Both the position numbers and the translations under genes were made by a program. A stretch of 64,000 nucleotides of DNA, taken from positions 96,138 through 160,137 of the forward strand of contig JAHLWY010000265.1 of the NCBI GenBank assembly GCA_020002185.1. The letters run 5' to 3'. Every line of letters begins with the position of its first letter. Position 1 is the stretch's first letter. A model generated the notes under the pieces. That model did no database searches. It had not been told where the DNA came from and was given only the letters and a program-made list of their open reading frames with translations. Origin of the DNA: Paraescarpia echinospica (lineage: Eukaryota; Annelida; Polychaeta; Sabellida; Siboglinidae). Positions 33,556-45,532 of this stretch are shown here, one piece after another.

Positions 33556-35097
33556 ACAATAGCCAATATGGGTTTAGAAAGAAACATTCTACCGAGCTTG
33601 CTACACTCGAAATAATAGACAGAATGATAAATCGGTTACCCCAATAAATATATACCTTGATTTATCAAAAGCATTTGACACAATTGATCACAATACATTG
33701 ATACAGAAGTTAAATTAATATGGATTATATGACAAGGCTCTAGACCTTTGTAAGAATTATTTACAAAATCGAAAGCAGTACGTAGAAATTGAAAATGTTA
33801 AGTCTAAGGAAATAGTCATCAACACTGATGTCCCCCAAGGTTTTAATTTTTCGGCCACTCTTATTTATTATATATATAAATGATATAGCACTTTCTAGTG
33901 ACCTTTTCCAATTCATAACGTATGCTGACGACACCACCCTTACTAATACATTTAACAATTTAAAAGGCCAAATGCGAAGTGAAAATATTAACAAAGAACT
34001 AACAAAGATTAGCAATTGGTTAAAAGCTAATAAACTGTCACTAAATGCCACAAAAACTAAATTCATTATTTGTCATATGCCTCAAAAGAAAGTAGAATAT
34101 TCTGTGTTACAAATAGATGGGCCACACATTGAAAGTGAAAATGATTTCAATTATTTAGGCAACACAGTAAACAACCATTTAAACTGGCAGAGTCATACAA
34201 ACAACATAATAAATAAAATATATAAAACAATAGGCATACTAAGACAACTTAAACACTCTTTACCACCTAATGCATTATATATTATGTACAATGCTCTTAT
34301 TTTCCCTCATATTAATTATAGCTTACTTTTATGGGGTCATCAGGAACATCGAATTTTCAAATTACAGAAAAAAGCAATACGAATAATACCCTTAAGTAAA
34401 TATAATGCTCACACAAGTCCTATTTTAAAAACGACTTCAGTTATTAACGTTGGTTTACATTGATAAAATCCACCAATTAAAATGTTATTATAAATTAATT
34501 AACAATCTTTTACCCTACTACTTCAATGTTTTTATCCAAACACACACATCTATTATATTAGTCAGCAATGTACACGTGAAATAAATAATACGTATATGTC
34601 CAGATTCATACATGAATTTGCCAACAAATGCATTAGACACAACATAATATAGAATGTTAACAATACACCAAGTATTATCATTAATATTACTTACACCCAC
34701 AGTCTCTATTTTTTTTCAACATACACAAACAACTTTTAAATTATGAATCCAGTTGTCGTATTCATAACTGTTTGATTTGTAATTCGTAACACGTATTGAA
34801 ATGTATACCAAAGTATCCATATGTACGTCAATTTGTACAAGAGTACATATAATCAGTCCTTGTATTGTGTATGCATGTTGATACACTGAGTAATTATCAA
34901 ATCTAAAACAAGGCATATGCTATTCTGATTTGTGACATGTAAATGTTGTTTTTTGTTTATATTTATGTGTTGGTTCCTGTGCTAGCGATATTATATATCT
35001 TAATGGGAGTCTCCTGACCTTATATATTACTTACGTTATTCATTCTATATGTATCGTATTTATAGGTCAAATAAATTGATTCTGAGTTCCGAGTTCT
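33556..35097 (+). mobile_element. 5'-truncated CR1/L2-like LINE insertion
   Basis: Absent from the left arm, where GTTGTTT and GAACCAATGTATG are nearly contiguous (near 715). The inserted DNA encodes reverse transcriptase and ends in TCAAATAAATTGATTCTGAG. About 1.54 kb remain. Confidence 0.8.
33560..34463 (+). pseudogene. LINE reverse transcriptase (RT core intact locally)
   Basis: Upstream frames include QYGFRKKHSTELATLEII (about 33,565), with stops. From 33,828 a 211-codon open frame gives LLFIIYINDIA, the active site TYADDTTLT with both Asp present, WLKANKLSLNATKTKF, FNYLGNTVNNHLNW, and RIFKLQKKAIRII at the thumb/C-terminal end. This is typical of CR1/L2-clade LINE ORF2. It is truncated at both sides and frameshifted around 33,700-33,830. 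Confidence 0.85.
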
Positions 35098-35359
35098 GAT
35101 GAACCAATGTATGTTGTCCACAGATTTGCTGTTTATGACATCCAACATAAATAAAATTCAAACACATAAAACATGATATTAGAAAGACTTAATGTTCTTG
35201 TGCTGCAGGGGATGTTTACATATATGTAAGAAAACTATTATTTATGTACTACTTCCAACCAAGACAATTATCAGACATGTTTGTAATCACATATATGTTG
35301 CAACCCTTTTAGAAATGGTTATTATGACATTCGCTTTCTCCTAAATTGTATACTTCTCA

Positions 35360-36495
35360 TCATGTTTGTCTCCAGTACCAGTTAGATTATGCTACAAGAA
35401 GTCAAACAGTACAAATCTTTCTCCTAAACTGTATACGTCTCATCATGTTTGTCTCCAGTACCAGTTAGATTATGCTACAAGAAGTCAAAGAGTACAAATC
35501 TTTCTCCTAAACTATATACTTCTCATCATGTTTGTCTCCAGTACCAGTTAGATTATGCCACAATAAGTCAAACAGTACAAACCTTTCTCCTAATCTGTTA
35601 CTTCTCATCATGTCTGTCTCCAGTACCAGTTAGATTATGCTACAAGAAGTCAAACAGTACAAATCTTTCTCGTAAACTGTTACTTCTCATCATGTCTGTC
35701 TCCAGTACCAGTTAGATTATGCTACAAGAAGTCAAACAGTACAAATCTTTCTCCTAAATTGTATACGTCTCATCATGTTTGTCTCCAGTACCAGTTAGAT
35801 TATGCTACAAGAAGTCAAAGAGTACAAATCTTTCTCCTAAACTGTATACGTCTCATCATGTTTGTCTCCAGTACCAGTTAGATTATGCTACAAGAAGTCA
35901 AAGAGTACAAATCTTTCTCCTAAACTGTATACGTCTCATCATGTTTGTCTCCAGTACCAGTTAGATTATGCTACAAGAAGTCAAAGAGTACAAATCTTTC
36001 TCCTAAACTATATACTTCTCATCATGTTTGTCTCCAGTACCAGTTAGATTATGCTACAAGAAGTCAAACAGTACAAATCTTTCTCCTAAACTGTTACTTC
36101 TCATCATGTCTGTCTCCAGTACCAGTTAGATTATGCTACAAGAAGTCAAACAGTACAAATCTTTCTCCTAAACTGTATACGTCTCATCATGTTTGTCTCC
36201 AGTACCAGTTAGATTATGCTACAAGAAGTCAAAGAGTACAAATCTTTCTCCTAAACTATATACTTCTCATCATGTTTGTCTCCAGTACCAGTTAGATTAT
36301 GCTACAAGAAGTCAAACAGTACAAATCTTTCTCCTAAACTGTTACTTCTCATCATGTCTGTCTCCAGTACCAGTTAGATTATGCTACAAGAAGTCAAACA
36401 GTACAAATCTTTTTCCTAAACTGTATACTTCTCATCACGTTTGTCTCCAGTACCAGTTAGATTATGCTACAAGAAGTCAAGCAGTACAAATAATC
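35360..36495 (+). repeat. 83-bp minisatellite, about 14 copies
   Basis: Each unit contains GTCTCCAGTACCAGTTAG and CTTTCTCCTAAACTGTATAC. Unit starts fall near 35,361, 35,443, 35,527 and so on to 36,435. Some units are 82 bp (GTTACTTC variant). Copies alternate between two sub-types. The 60-154 codon frames read across it are not genes. Confidence 0.95.
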
Positions 36496-36900
36496 CTGCG
36501 TTTGTATTGTAATTTATGCCCATTAGCTCAGCTGCATGACAAAACACATTGGAATGTTTATTACGACATCGCTGTTTATTACGGCATCCGACCCTTGTGG
36601 AAGACGTGTTTATGGGGTAATGCGGGATGTTACATCGTAGATATGTGTATCTTATAAGTACAGATTTAACACAGTAGTTGTGTTAAAACATAAGCATCGG
36701 TTTAGTGTCAATGAATTTTCAAAATAAAATGTCAGTGTATTTTCTTTAAAAAATATTGTACATATAAATAGTTGGTTATTATTGTAAATAATATGCATGA
36801 ATGAGGTACATACACTATCCTTATAAAATGGTCAAATACATTTAGAATATTGGCACGTGGTCCCGTAGTATCATGCATCTAAATACGGATGTCATAATAA

Positions 36901-37572
36901 ACACTTGTATTAATGATGCAAATACGCCATGAAAATGCTTGCAACAGAAATGGTTGAAGTGATTTTCGTGGCATTTTTAGCCAATGTGCGATATTGTATT
37001 AGTTAACCGGAAAAAAAATATTGGAATTTGATGATATATACTTTATCATATGTATGATTTTTCATATTTGCCTACACAGATTGTGTCGTTCAATGATGGG
37101 GACAAAGTGTACATCTCTCTTGGGAATCATAATAGTAAAATATCAACACAATTTTACTTGTTAACACAGAGTGACCAACTGTTGAGTTTTCTTAAAGTAT
37201 TATTCATAAAAAGGAAGAATTTAAGTATGTATGCAGCGGGTAAGACGTCCTCTGGGTATTTCAATATTTCGATCGTTTACTGTCTGTCTCTGGTGGATAA
37301 AAACAATGCTGCCACCTAGCATTCATTGCGTCCGAACGCGCAAGAACGCTAAAACAACGGTGAGTAACAAAAAAGTGAATTTGAAGTTTTTAGGCTTGTT
37401 TGATGTTAAAATTGTACATACTAGATGTATGATTATGAGACAGAGTTTACGTGCGATATCACATAGTCGTTACTTTATGCATCGTTTTTGTCAGTAGTTT
37501 CAATTATTACCATGCAAAACAGGCGATAATTAAATGTAATTTGACCATCGGCACATGTCTGCATGAAAACTA
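36901..37572. other. No confident gene
   Basis: A possible exon at about 37,078-37,132 (TTGCCTACACAG acceptor; IVSFNDGDKVYISLGN; GTAAAA donor) resembles the GDxVxVxLG strand of C1q/TNF-type domains. One strand is too little to support a call. Confidence 0.2.
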
Positions 37573-39305
37573 TTGGGGGCAAGACGCCCCCAACGACGTG
37601 GGGAAAGACGCCCCGGGGGGCTTCTTGCCCCTTGAGGGGCGTCTTACCCCACGTTTTTTAATTGTTTGTTTTATACATGCAACATAGGCAAACGTTCAAG
37701 GCCTAGCCTTAGAGCTACAATTAAATATTAGTTTATTTATAGTATTTGTATATTATGTTTTATATCATTCCATATTACCAATAATTATTGCATTATATTA
37801 TGATGTAATTGTTATATTAATTGTCCTATTTTATTGTCTGTGCATTTGCAACATGGTATTTATATATATTGCTTTTTTATTCCTGTATTTTTTCCATAAA
37901 TTATGTATAAGCACAGTGCTACAGTGAACAACTGTATTTTAATCTGAATGTACTAGCCTACCCTCTATAAATACGTTTAGACAAAATAAATAAATAAACA
38001 AATAAATATATATATAAATAAATAAATAATAAATACGGCATGTGTTTGAATGCAAATTTGCAATAGGCCTATGACAGATTGAACATATACTGACTAATAT
38101 TTTATTTTGTAGAAATGGTGCGCACGTACAAGCGCAAGTCGGAACGGGGTGCCTGTGTGGACGATGTGTTGAAGGAGGCACTGGCAGCGCTGGAGAATCA
38201 GCCTATGAAGGCTGTCAGTTGGCGTTTAGGCATTCCGGCCAGGACGCTGCGAAGACACCGCGACAAGAAAGTCGCCGCTGTGGGATCGTTATCTCTCGGC
38301 CCAAGGCAACCAGTACTATCGGCTGACGTGGAACGCACGCTGCGCGAACACATCGCATATATGGAGAAGTGCCTGTACGACCGTGGACGTCAGGCGCCTC
38401 GCGTACGATCCCGCGGTGAAGCTGGGGCTTGCGCACACGTTCAACGCCGAAACAAAGATGGCCGGCCGAGACTGGCTTCACGGCTTCTTCAAGCGCCATC
38501 CTGACCTGGCTATTCGGCAGCCTCAGGGTACGAACATCGCAAGGGCTGTCGGTTTCAATCGCCCTAAAGTGCAATTGTCCACTGCTGGCCCGCCATCGTC
38601 CACTGCTGGCCCGCCACCGTCCACTGCTGGGCCGACACCGCCCACTGCTGGCCCGCCACCGTCCGCTGCTGGGCCGACACCGCCCACTGTTGGCCTGCCA
38701 ACGACCGCGTCCGCAGGAGTGTAGACCGTTAAGGAGCTGATAAAGCAGCTATATCCGTTGCCAAATATATCGCGTCCACGTGCAAGATCGCGTATTGCCG
38801 AGTGTGCTTTGACATCGACGCCGCATAAGAACAAGTTGGCTATGCAGCAGGCGAAGAAAGAAGGCACACCCAAGCTCAAGAAACAGTCCCTGGCGACAGG
38901 AGTGAAGAGACACACGGCAAAGAAAAGGCGCGTGAGCTCCAGTAGCGAGGAGGAAGAATGACCCTGCATTATCTGCGGAGCCATTCAAAGATAGCAGATT
39001 ACGATAGGTGTGGGTGCAATGCCAACTGTGCAAGAAAGGGCCCACCAAGATTGCACAGCGGGACAGGCCTTTTCACGTGTCCCAACTGTGAATCGGAGAG
39101 CGATTGACTGTGCATTGTGGGCCATCTGTTCATCTGTTGCCTGATGTCGTTTAAAATGCTTTAATAAAGTTCGTATTTCTTATTTGAAATTATTCAACGC
39201 ATTTTGCAGATTAAATTTATGTTTGTTTCACCACAATTTCTCATTGGGGCAAGACGCCCCCTGGGGGCCGGTTGCCCCACACTAAAGGACGTCTTGCCCC
39301 ACGTA
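37571..39305 (+). mobile_element. pogo-like (Tc1/IS630 superfamily) DNA transposon relic
   Basis: The element spans 37,573-39,303 with TA on both sides (37,571-37,572 and 39,304-39,305). Ends are TTGGGGGCAAGACGCC at the left and, reversed, CGTGGGGCAAGACGTCC at the right. Both ends contain further GGGGCAAGACGCCCC palindromes (37,577-37,655; 39,243-39,302). The interior encodes the DNA-binding N-terminus and the C-terminal tail of a transposase, without the DDE core. Confidence 0.78.
38115..38961 (+). pseudogene. pogo/jerky-like transposase lacking its DDE core
   Basis: The start at 38,115 gives MVRTYKRKSERG and a psq-like helix-turn-helix ending VSWRLGIPARTLRRHRDKK (residues about 36-54). After a frame change near 38,390 comes VDVRRLAYDPAVK, the CENP-B-type second helix-turn-helix, and KMAGRDWLHGFFKRHPDL. 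Where the DDE nuclease should follow is a Pro/Thr/Ala repeat (38,580-38,700, 24-bp units). Then come a TAG (38,722) and, in the same frame, the transposase tail with LTSTPHKNKL, basic residues and a Ser/Glu end. DNA binding is conceivable; transposition is not. Confidence 0.72.
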
Positions 39306-39887
39306 CATTGTCACTGTATGCTTAAATCTGCCCATTTTCCCTTAAGGGGGGCTCCATGCCCCACCCTACCCTACTGCATTATATCTTTCACGGCGTAGCA
39401 AGAAATATAATCTAGTCGCTCGCGTATTCGCACAGTGGCTATTTTGCAGAACGCACCAATATTTCAAAATCCGTCACCAGATTGGGGCAAAATTTAGGGG
39501 TGTCAGGTTTGGATGGATTTTTACTGGAAAATGAGGTATGAGAATTTCACGCTTTTTCCACAGCACTTATGTTAATGGAGGTTAAATATGCTGTGAAATT
39601 TTCAAGAAAATTTTGCAGGAAATGAAGGAAACGTTATAATGGCCGCCTATGTAAAATATAAATGTGGACTTACCCCATAAGGCGACTTATACAGTGGTGA
39701 CAGAAAGACGATGGTGGTTTTATAACATGTTGCAAGATGCAGTACAGATGCAAAAAGCATACCCACCAGAAAGTACCCACTGTACGTGTTGGATGATAGT
39801 TTAATAATATTGTGGTGGACCCTAGTGGGTGGCAGCACTAGGCAACCAGTAGCCCCCTACCCTGTAGTGATCTATATATACCCTGAC
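39306..39887. other. No gene seen
   Basis: Unique-looking A/T-rich sequence between the pogo relic and the gypsy element. Confidence 0.5.
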
Positions 39888-39892
39888 GACAT

Positions 39893-40073
39893 TGGTGTAG
39901 TCTCCCCTCAAATAATGGGACCTCCCGTCTCTTACGAGATACCACGAGGAAGATCAACATCGCTTAACAGTGATTTGATGGCTCACACTATTGTATAACA
40001 ATTTATTGTTTCTGGTACGTAATAAACAATGTTTGGTTCTGTTGCTATATCTCATTGAGTATAAGCTTTACCA
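39893..40073 (+). repeat. 5' LTR of the gypsy element
   Basis: 181 bp, TGGTGTAG...TTTACCA, with AATAAA at 40,021-40,026. The following bases, TAGCGCAGTCGGCA, resemble the 5' D-arm part of a tRNA rather than the usual 3'-end complement starting TGG. Confidence 0.93.
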
Positions 40074-40150
40074 TAGCGCAGTCGGCAAAAGGCCACGAAC
40101 TCAAAATAAGACGTTAAAAAGTCGGTTTGTCTGTAAACAGTAGCGACAAA

Positions 40151-41395
40151 ATGGACAGAAAATATCGCGCCACAAGCAAACACGGCGCCGCGGAGCTTTC
40201 AAAAGCTCCGCAAGAGCGCGCCACAAGCGTTGACGTTCACCAAAGTCCGCGCTGCGGTGATACAATCGCACCAGACTGGCTTGCGACATTCCTGTCTAAA
40301 CAAGAAGAACGGGACAACACACGTGAACAGCGAGAACAGGAACGGGAGCGCGCACGCGATGAAAGACATGAACTATCGATGCGTCTACTCTGCGAGACCC
40401 TCGACAGATGCGCCCATAAATACCATCGCACGCACACAACAACGGCACCATTGATGAGTCTAGTGGTTCAAAGACTCAACACACATACACCGTGACCAAC
40501 GTCGAGCATACTTCTACCGGCCAACACGCCAAAACTAGACCACCGGAGCCAATGGCAGCAGACATAACACTACGAGAACTAGCAGCATGGAGGCGATCAT
40601 GGGAAGATTTCGTGGAGTTAGAACAGCTTGACCGTCTCCCAGGACGTCAACAGAGAGCCATGTTGCGCACTAGCCTCTCTATTGAAATGCGTGCTACATT
40701 GCAATTAGCCATCGGTATAGACAATGATGACGATATAACCGTCACAGCGATCTTAGACCGAATCCAAGAAGAACACATCCGTGCCAAACGAAATGTTACA
40801 CTGGACAGGGTGGCACTAGAAGAACGCAAACAAGAAGAACGCAAACAAGAAGAAGGCGAACAGTTCGACCACTTCCACACGGAATTGCCGGACATTGCCA
40901 ACAACGCAGACCTTTGCCAGCAGTGCTTGGCGATCGTCTTACCCATTCGAATTATGTCGGGAATTCGTGACCCAGAAACAAGACGAAAGTTATTAGCAAT
41001 CACGCCTCCCCCTTCTCAACTGAAAACAGTTGATATCTGCAGGAGTGAAGAATCAGCAAGGAATGATGAAGCTGCACTTGCAAACAATTACAAAGGCCAT
41101 ACGAAGATATACAGAATTGGCAAGAAAACCTTGCAACGTAGTAAAACCAGGAATAACGCCACTTCAAAACATAACCACAGATGCGGTTATTGTGGAAAAT
41201 CGGCTCTTAAAACGCGAGATGAATGTCTTGCACGACACAGTGTGTGTTCAGCCTGTAAGAAAATGGGTCATTGGGCTACGTGTTGCCGTCAGAACAATCC
41301 ACAGAATAAGAGTACACAGCAACGAGTCAGATTCGCGTACTGGACATTCTGGGAAAGAAAAAACACCGTCGCGCACCGCGCATTAAGGTACAACT
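40151..41395 (+). pseudogene. gypsy gag with zinc knuckle
   Basis: ATG 40,151 (MDRKYRATSKHG) opens a frame that stops at 40,493. The continuation lies in another frame, entering near 40,440 and running to 41,487. It has the capsid-like block ADITLRELAAWRRSWEDF (40,561 on), IMSGIRDPETRRKLL and LCRSEESA. A nucleocapsid-type Cys cluster, CGYCGKSA...CSACKKMGHWATCC (41,182-41,286), follows. This arrangement matches gag of invertebrate Ty3/gypsy elements. One frameshift, about 40,400-40,440, breaks it. Confidence 0.82.
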
Positions 41396-41640
41396 TCATC
41401 ATAATGCTGATGATAGCTTCATCACAACAGCACAGGCAACAACAGATACAGGTACCGAAGCCACTGTTGCAGGGCTTGGTATCCTAAAACAAATAGGATT
41501 AGACATACATGTCCCCCGCCCGAAGGCACAATCATTGCTGCAAATGGTACATCATTCGATTGTATTGGCACAGTAGACCTCCACATCCATGCAAAAAGGA
41601 CTTCTGCTGGCTTGGTATGTTTGCCGAGACTTAGGAATCG
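41395..41640 (+). pseudogene. gypsy aspartic protease
   Basis: The frame contains TTDTGTEATVAGLGIL, the retropepsin Asp-Thr-Gly triad (41,445-41,453) with the VAG that follows in this lineage. Later parts (NGTSFDCIGTVDLHIHAK) lie in a second frame. Thus the catalytic triad is intact, but the domain is split by a frame change near 41,530. Confidence 0.7.
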
Positions 41641-42376
41641 TGCCGAACGATTATCCCAAACCAATTCGTGCCATAAGACGGTCAAGCGAAACAAAATCGC
41701 CAAAAAAGATTCCTCCAGAACACGAGTCATCCGACACGCGAACACGCAAGCGCAATGACTTACTTGAAGAATTCAAAGACGTGTTCGACACAGGGGACCA
41801 ACTGAAGACAATGTTGGGTGAATCAATTAAAATCCACTTGAACGACCAGATGTCAAGACAAGGCATTATCAAGCCATTGGGAGACATTCCCACAAGATGG
41901 TGTCATCCGCTCGTGGTAGTGCTAAAACCACGAGGGGGTATACGTCTTTGTGTGGACCTCACACGTCTCAACAAATCCGTTCGTCGACCAATTCATCCTA
42001 TGAAGACACCGAAAGAAGCATTCTCCAACATCAAACCAGGGTCAAGATACTTCACGACGTTAGACGCAAAACAAGGGTACTGGCAGATACCACTATCGCC
42101 TGAATGCCAAGAACTGACGACTTTCTTGACCCCTTGGGGACGTTATCTCTTCTTGAGAAGCCCCATGGGACTGTCCTCAACCGGCGATGAATATTGCAGA
42201 CGCGGCGACATAGCGATCGCCGGCTTAAACAACGTCGAACAGGTCATGGATGACGTCGTTGTACACGATGAAAACTTTGAGCAACACATCGAAAGAGTTC
42301 GCTCAGTGTTGCTCCGTTGTCGGGAGCACAGCATCACACTGAACCCCAACAATTTCAAGTTTGCGGAAAATGAGAT
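41589..42376 (+). pseudogene. gypsy reverse transcriptase, split by a LINE
   Basis: An open frame covers the RT fingers and palm: GIIKPLGDIPTRWCHPLVVV, GGIRLCVDLTRLNKSV, FTTLDAKQGYWQIPL (first Asp) and the active-site box VMDDVVVHDE with both Asp. It ends at NPNNFKFAENEI, where a minus-strand LINE interrupts. The RT resumes at 43,393 with NYVGFKINVEVVSTD. The core residues look intact, so the insertion is the main disabling event here. Confidence 0.88.
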
Positions 42377-42601
42377 ATAATAATAATAATAATAATAATA
42401 ATCTTTATTGATACATAATGTTAAGTATATCACAGATGTAGCAGTAACATGAAACATGTATACATTACGTATCAAATGGAACGAAGCAACACATTGCTTG
42501 TGTTCCTTATTCATGTCATATATGCAATGAAATCTATGATTCGTGTAAAAAAAATAAAAACATCTTCATAATAAACTAACAATTTATTTAATAATGCATT
42601 A

Positions 42602-42805
42602 TACGAGGACCGTAAGTCTGAATATCAGGTACATCTTAACATGACATCATTATGCGAGTACCGTAACACTGAACATCAGGTACATCTTAACATGACAACA
42701 TTACACGAGTACCGTAACACTGAACACCAGGTACATCTTAACACGACAACATTATACGAGTACCTAACACTGAACACAGGGTACATCTTAACATGACAAA
42801 ATTAC
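42602..42805 (-). repeat. 51-bp repeat, about 4 copies, in the LINE 3' UTR
   Basis: Units contain GAGTACCGTAACACTGAAC and CAGGTACATCTTAACATGAC. Starts are near 42,605, 42,656, 42,707 and 42,758. Confidence 0.9.
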
Positions 42806-42818
42806 ATTAAAGCAGCAT

Positions 42819-43331
42819 TTAGCATATGTTTGCTAGAATTAGACGCTTGGTCCTTTGTTTGAACATATGAATAGATGTACAATATTGTAAATAGTTATTT
42901 GTAATAAATGTATTCCAGATTTTAGGACCAACATAAGCCAAAGACAGTTGTCTACAATTAGTCTTGCAGAATGGTATTTTATATGTTACTTCCTGTCTTG
43001 TATTATATTTATGTGTGGATATTTGCAGGACAAATACATCATGATATATATCTGGCAACATACCCCTATTATGCTTGTACATTAGAATACAGCATAAATA
43101 TTTATTTACGTCATAAATATTCATTATTTGATAAGATGTAAATAAAGGCTGCGTATGTTCAATAAATCCTACATGACTTATTACACGCAAAACTCGTTTT
43201 TGGAGTAAATGAATTTTAGCAAGGTATATATTCGGGGCCCTTCCCCAGACGACATTACAATAAGTAATATATGGGTATATAAACATGTAATACAGGTTTA
43301 ACAATGATTTGTTATCTAATTTGTTTGTCAC
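42819..43331 (-). pseudogene. LINE ORF2 C-terminal domain
   Basis: The minus-strand frame gives NLYYMFIYPYITYCNVVWG, LLQKRVLRVIS and CRQLSLAYVGPKIWNTF, the region after the RT thumb in CR1/L2-like LINEs. It is truncated at its N-terminus and lacks the catalytic core. Confidence 0.8.
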
Positions 43332-43392
43332 CTTTTTTATAATACCAATATTCTTAGAAATTTTATTTGATATATATTTAATGTGTATTATG

Positions 43393-45240
43393 AATTACGT
43401 TGGCTTCAAGATCAACGTAGAAGTCGTCAGCACAGATCCGGAAAAGCTGAAAGCAATCGCCGAATTCCCTACACCAACCTACTTGACAGAACTACCATCT
43501 TTTATGGGCCTAATCAACCAGCTTGGTAACTTCACGGCAGCGGTCAGTACAACTGCTGATCCATTGCGTGAGCTACTAAAGAGCAAGAACGAGTTTCAAT
43601 GGACTGAAACACACAGCAAAGCCTTTCAAGCCACCAAGAAAGCGTTGATAACTGCTCCTACACTGGCACACTTTGATCCATAAAAACCAACGGCTCTACA
43701 CACAGATGCATCGCGACGCAAAGGTCTGGGCTATGCTCTTTTGCAGCAACACGCAGACAAATGGCGACTGATTCAGTGCGGATCACGCTTTCTTACAGAC
43801 ACGGAAAGTCGCTATGCCATGGTGGAGTTAGAGCTACTGGCAGCCACCTGGGCAATGGAGAAGAGTCGCATTCAACTATTCGGACTGTCATATTTTGAGT
43901 TGGTCGTCGATCACAAACCATTGGTGACAATTCTCGATCGCCATCTCCTTGACGATATCGACAACACGCGTCTTCAGCGTCTCAAAGAAAATACATCACT
44001 CGTCTCGTTCATGACACGCTTGACAAAGGGCAAAACACATTGCATCCCAGATGCTTTGTCACGTGCACCTGTGTCGGACCCATCAGAGGACGATCAAGAA
44101 GCAGAAGAAGAAGTAGAACACCACGTTCACGCGGTAACCATCAATGCATCCAGAATGGTACATGAAGACGACCAAGATGATCAGCAATATCACCTGTGTG
44201 ACCCGATATTAGATCGACTTAGAACAGTCGCTATGCAAGACGAAAAGTACAAAACTCTCATTGACAACGTCCAAAATGGCTTCCCGTCTTCAAGAGACAA
44301 AGCAAACGCTAGTTTCATACCATTCTGGAACATCAGAAACGAGCTGTCAGTGGACGACGGGATAATCCTGTATAGACCTCGTATTGTCGTGCCCAAGTCT
44401 GCTCGACGTGAAGTCTTAGTGCGTCTTCATGACTCGCACCAAGGCACCGATAAAACGAAATGCAGGTCGAGACAAAACGTGTACTGGCCTGGCATTAGTA
44501 ACGATATCGCTACGACTGTGGCAAGTTGCAATAACTGTCAAGAACGACCTTCTCAGCAACGCGAACCACTGAGATCAGAACCTCTACCAAACAGGGTGTT
44601 TGAAGATGTGTCAGCAGACTTCTTCCACTACGCCGGACGAAATTATCTCGTCTATGTAGATCGACTCTCAGGATGGCCTGTGGTCTTCCATTTCTCAAAG
44701 GCTAAGACTACATCCCGCCACACCAGCTATGCATGGCGACGTGCATTCGTGGAGCTTGGAGTCCCAGTGCGATTTAAATCTCATGGTGGTCCTCAGTTCG
44801 CGTCTCGTGAGTTTAACCAGTTCTTAAAACGCTGGTGCGTTCGTCCCGCACCATCCACACCAAATTACTACTAATCTAACGGACATGCCGAGGCTGCGGT
44901 GAAAACAATGAAAAAAGTAATTGCAACAACAACCGTGAATGGAGATCTGGACGATGAGAATTTCCAGCGAGGACTTCTACAATACCGCAATACTCCTCGT
45001 GCAGGTGGCCTCTCCCCTGCACAAATCCTATTTGGACACCCACTGCGTTCGGCAGTACCCGCACACCGACAATCGTTTGCAAGCAAGTGGCAAAATGTGG
45101 CGGATAAGAAGGATGCTGGCTGCGGGCAAACACATGCACGGGGCGAAGAGCATTACAACAGGCAATCCCGTCCTCTACCACAGCTACGCATCGACGCACA
45201 AGTAAGATTGCAAAATCCTCTTACAAAAAAAGTGGGATAA
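43393..45240 (+). pseudogene. gypsy RT end, RNase H and integrase
   Basis: One frame runs to TAA 45,238 with stops at 43,681 and 44,872. RNase [31 protein letters not shown] and VVDHKPLV carry the catalytic acids. Integrase: [11 protein letters not shown]...CNNCQE zinc site (about 44,430-44,545), [20 protein letters not shown] with the first Asp, then [13 protein letters not shown], where relatives have SDGGPQ. The second catalytic Asp is therefore His (44,782-44,784). The third acid is in SNGHAEAAVK, after the 44,872 stop. The C-terminus resembles the SH3-like domain of the family. Confidence 0.88.
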
Positions 45241-45532
45241 AGTAGGCGTGATCGTCGGAATTGGCCGACACCGCGACTAACATGTGAAATTGCCCAGTGG
45301 TCGTGTCTGCTGGTGAAACCGCCGATATATCAAACCGGACACGGTATACTCGGGAGAGAACGATGTTCGTATCCACAATACTGCGAAAGGTAGCAACACT
45401 GGTCACGTTGAACGAAACTTTCCATCGTCCTCCCACAACGAACTGCGATGTGGCAAACATCAGAAGATGCCTCCCAGTAAACTGCGACTCTAAGTCCTCC
45501 GATGTTGCGACTTTAAAAAAAGAGGAGGGAAT

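Larger units (their letters stand above)
29765..36900 (+). repeat. Right arm of the inverted repeat family
   Basis: Counterpart of 1-3,175 in inverted orientation. It is longer because it kept a foldback centre (31,330-32,580), gained a LINE (about 33,556-35,097) and expanded an 83-bp unit to fourteen copies (35,360-36,495). The 26.6 kb between the arms is unrelated to the repeat. Confidence 0.75.
42377..43392 (-). mobile_element. 5'-truncated LINE inserted in gypsy pol
   Basis: Minus-strand insertion ending at the left in an (ATT)n tail (42,377-42,402). It carries the C-terminal 170 codons of an ORF2 and a 3' UTR with a 51-bp tandem repeat. It disrupts the RT of the gypsy element, so it is younger. 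Confidence 0.85.

Noticed and set aside
35360..36495. Possible CRISPR array (regular repeats)
   Set aside because: Units are contiguous 83-bp tandem copies with no unique spacers, in an animal genome.
35366..36657. Tandem ORFs with a repeated CLQYQLDYATRSQ peptide
   Set aside because: Derived from the 83-bp non-coding repeat; not a multiple of three, so peptides shift frame from copy to copy.
37050..37319. C1q/TNF-like exon
   Set aside because: Only one strand-like motif (GDKVYISLGN) supports it; no Cys or aromatic pattern beyond.
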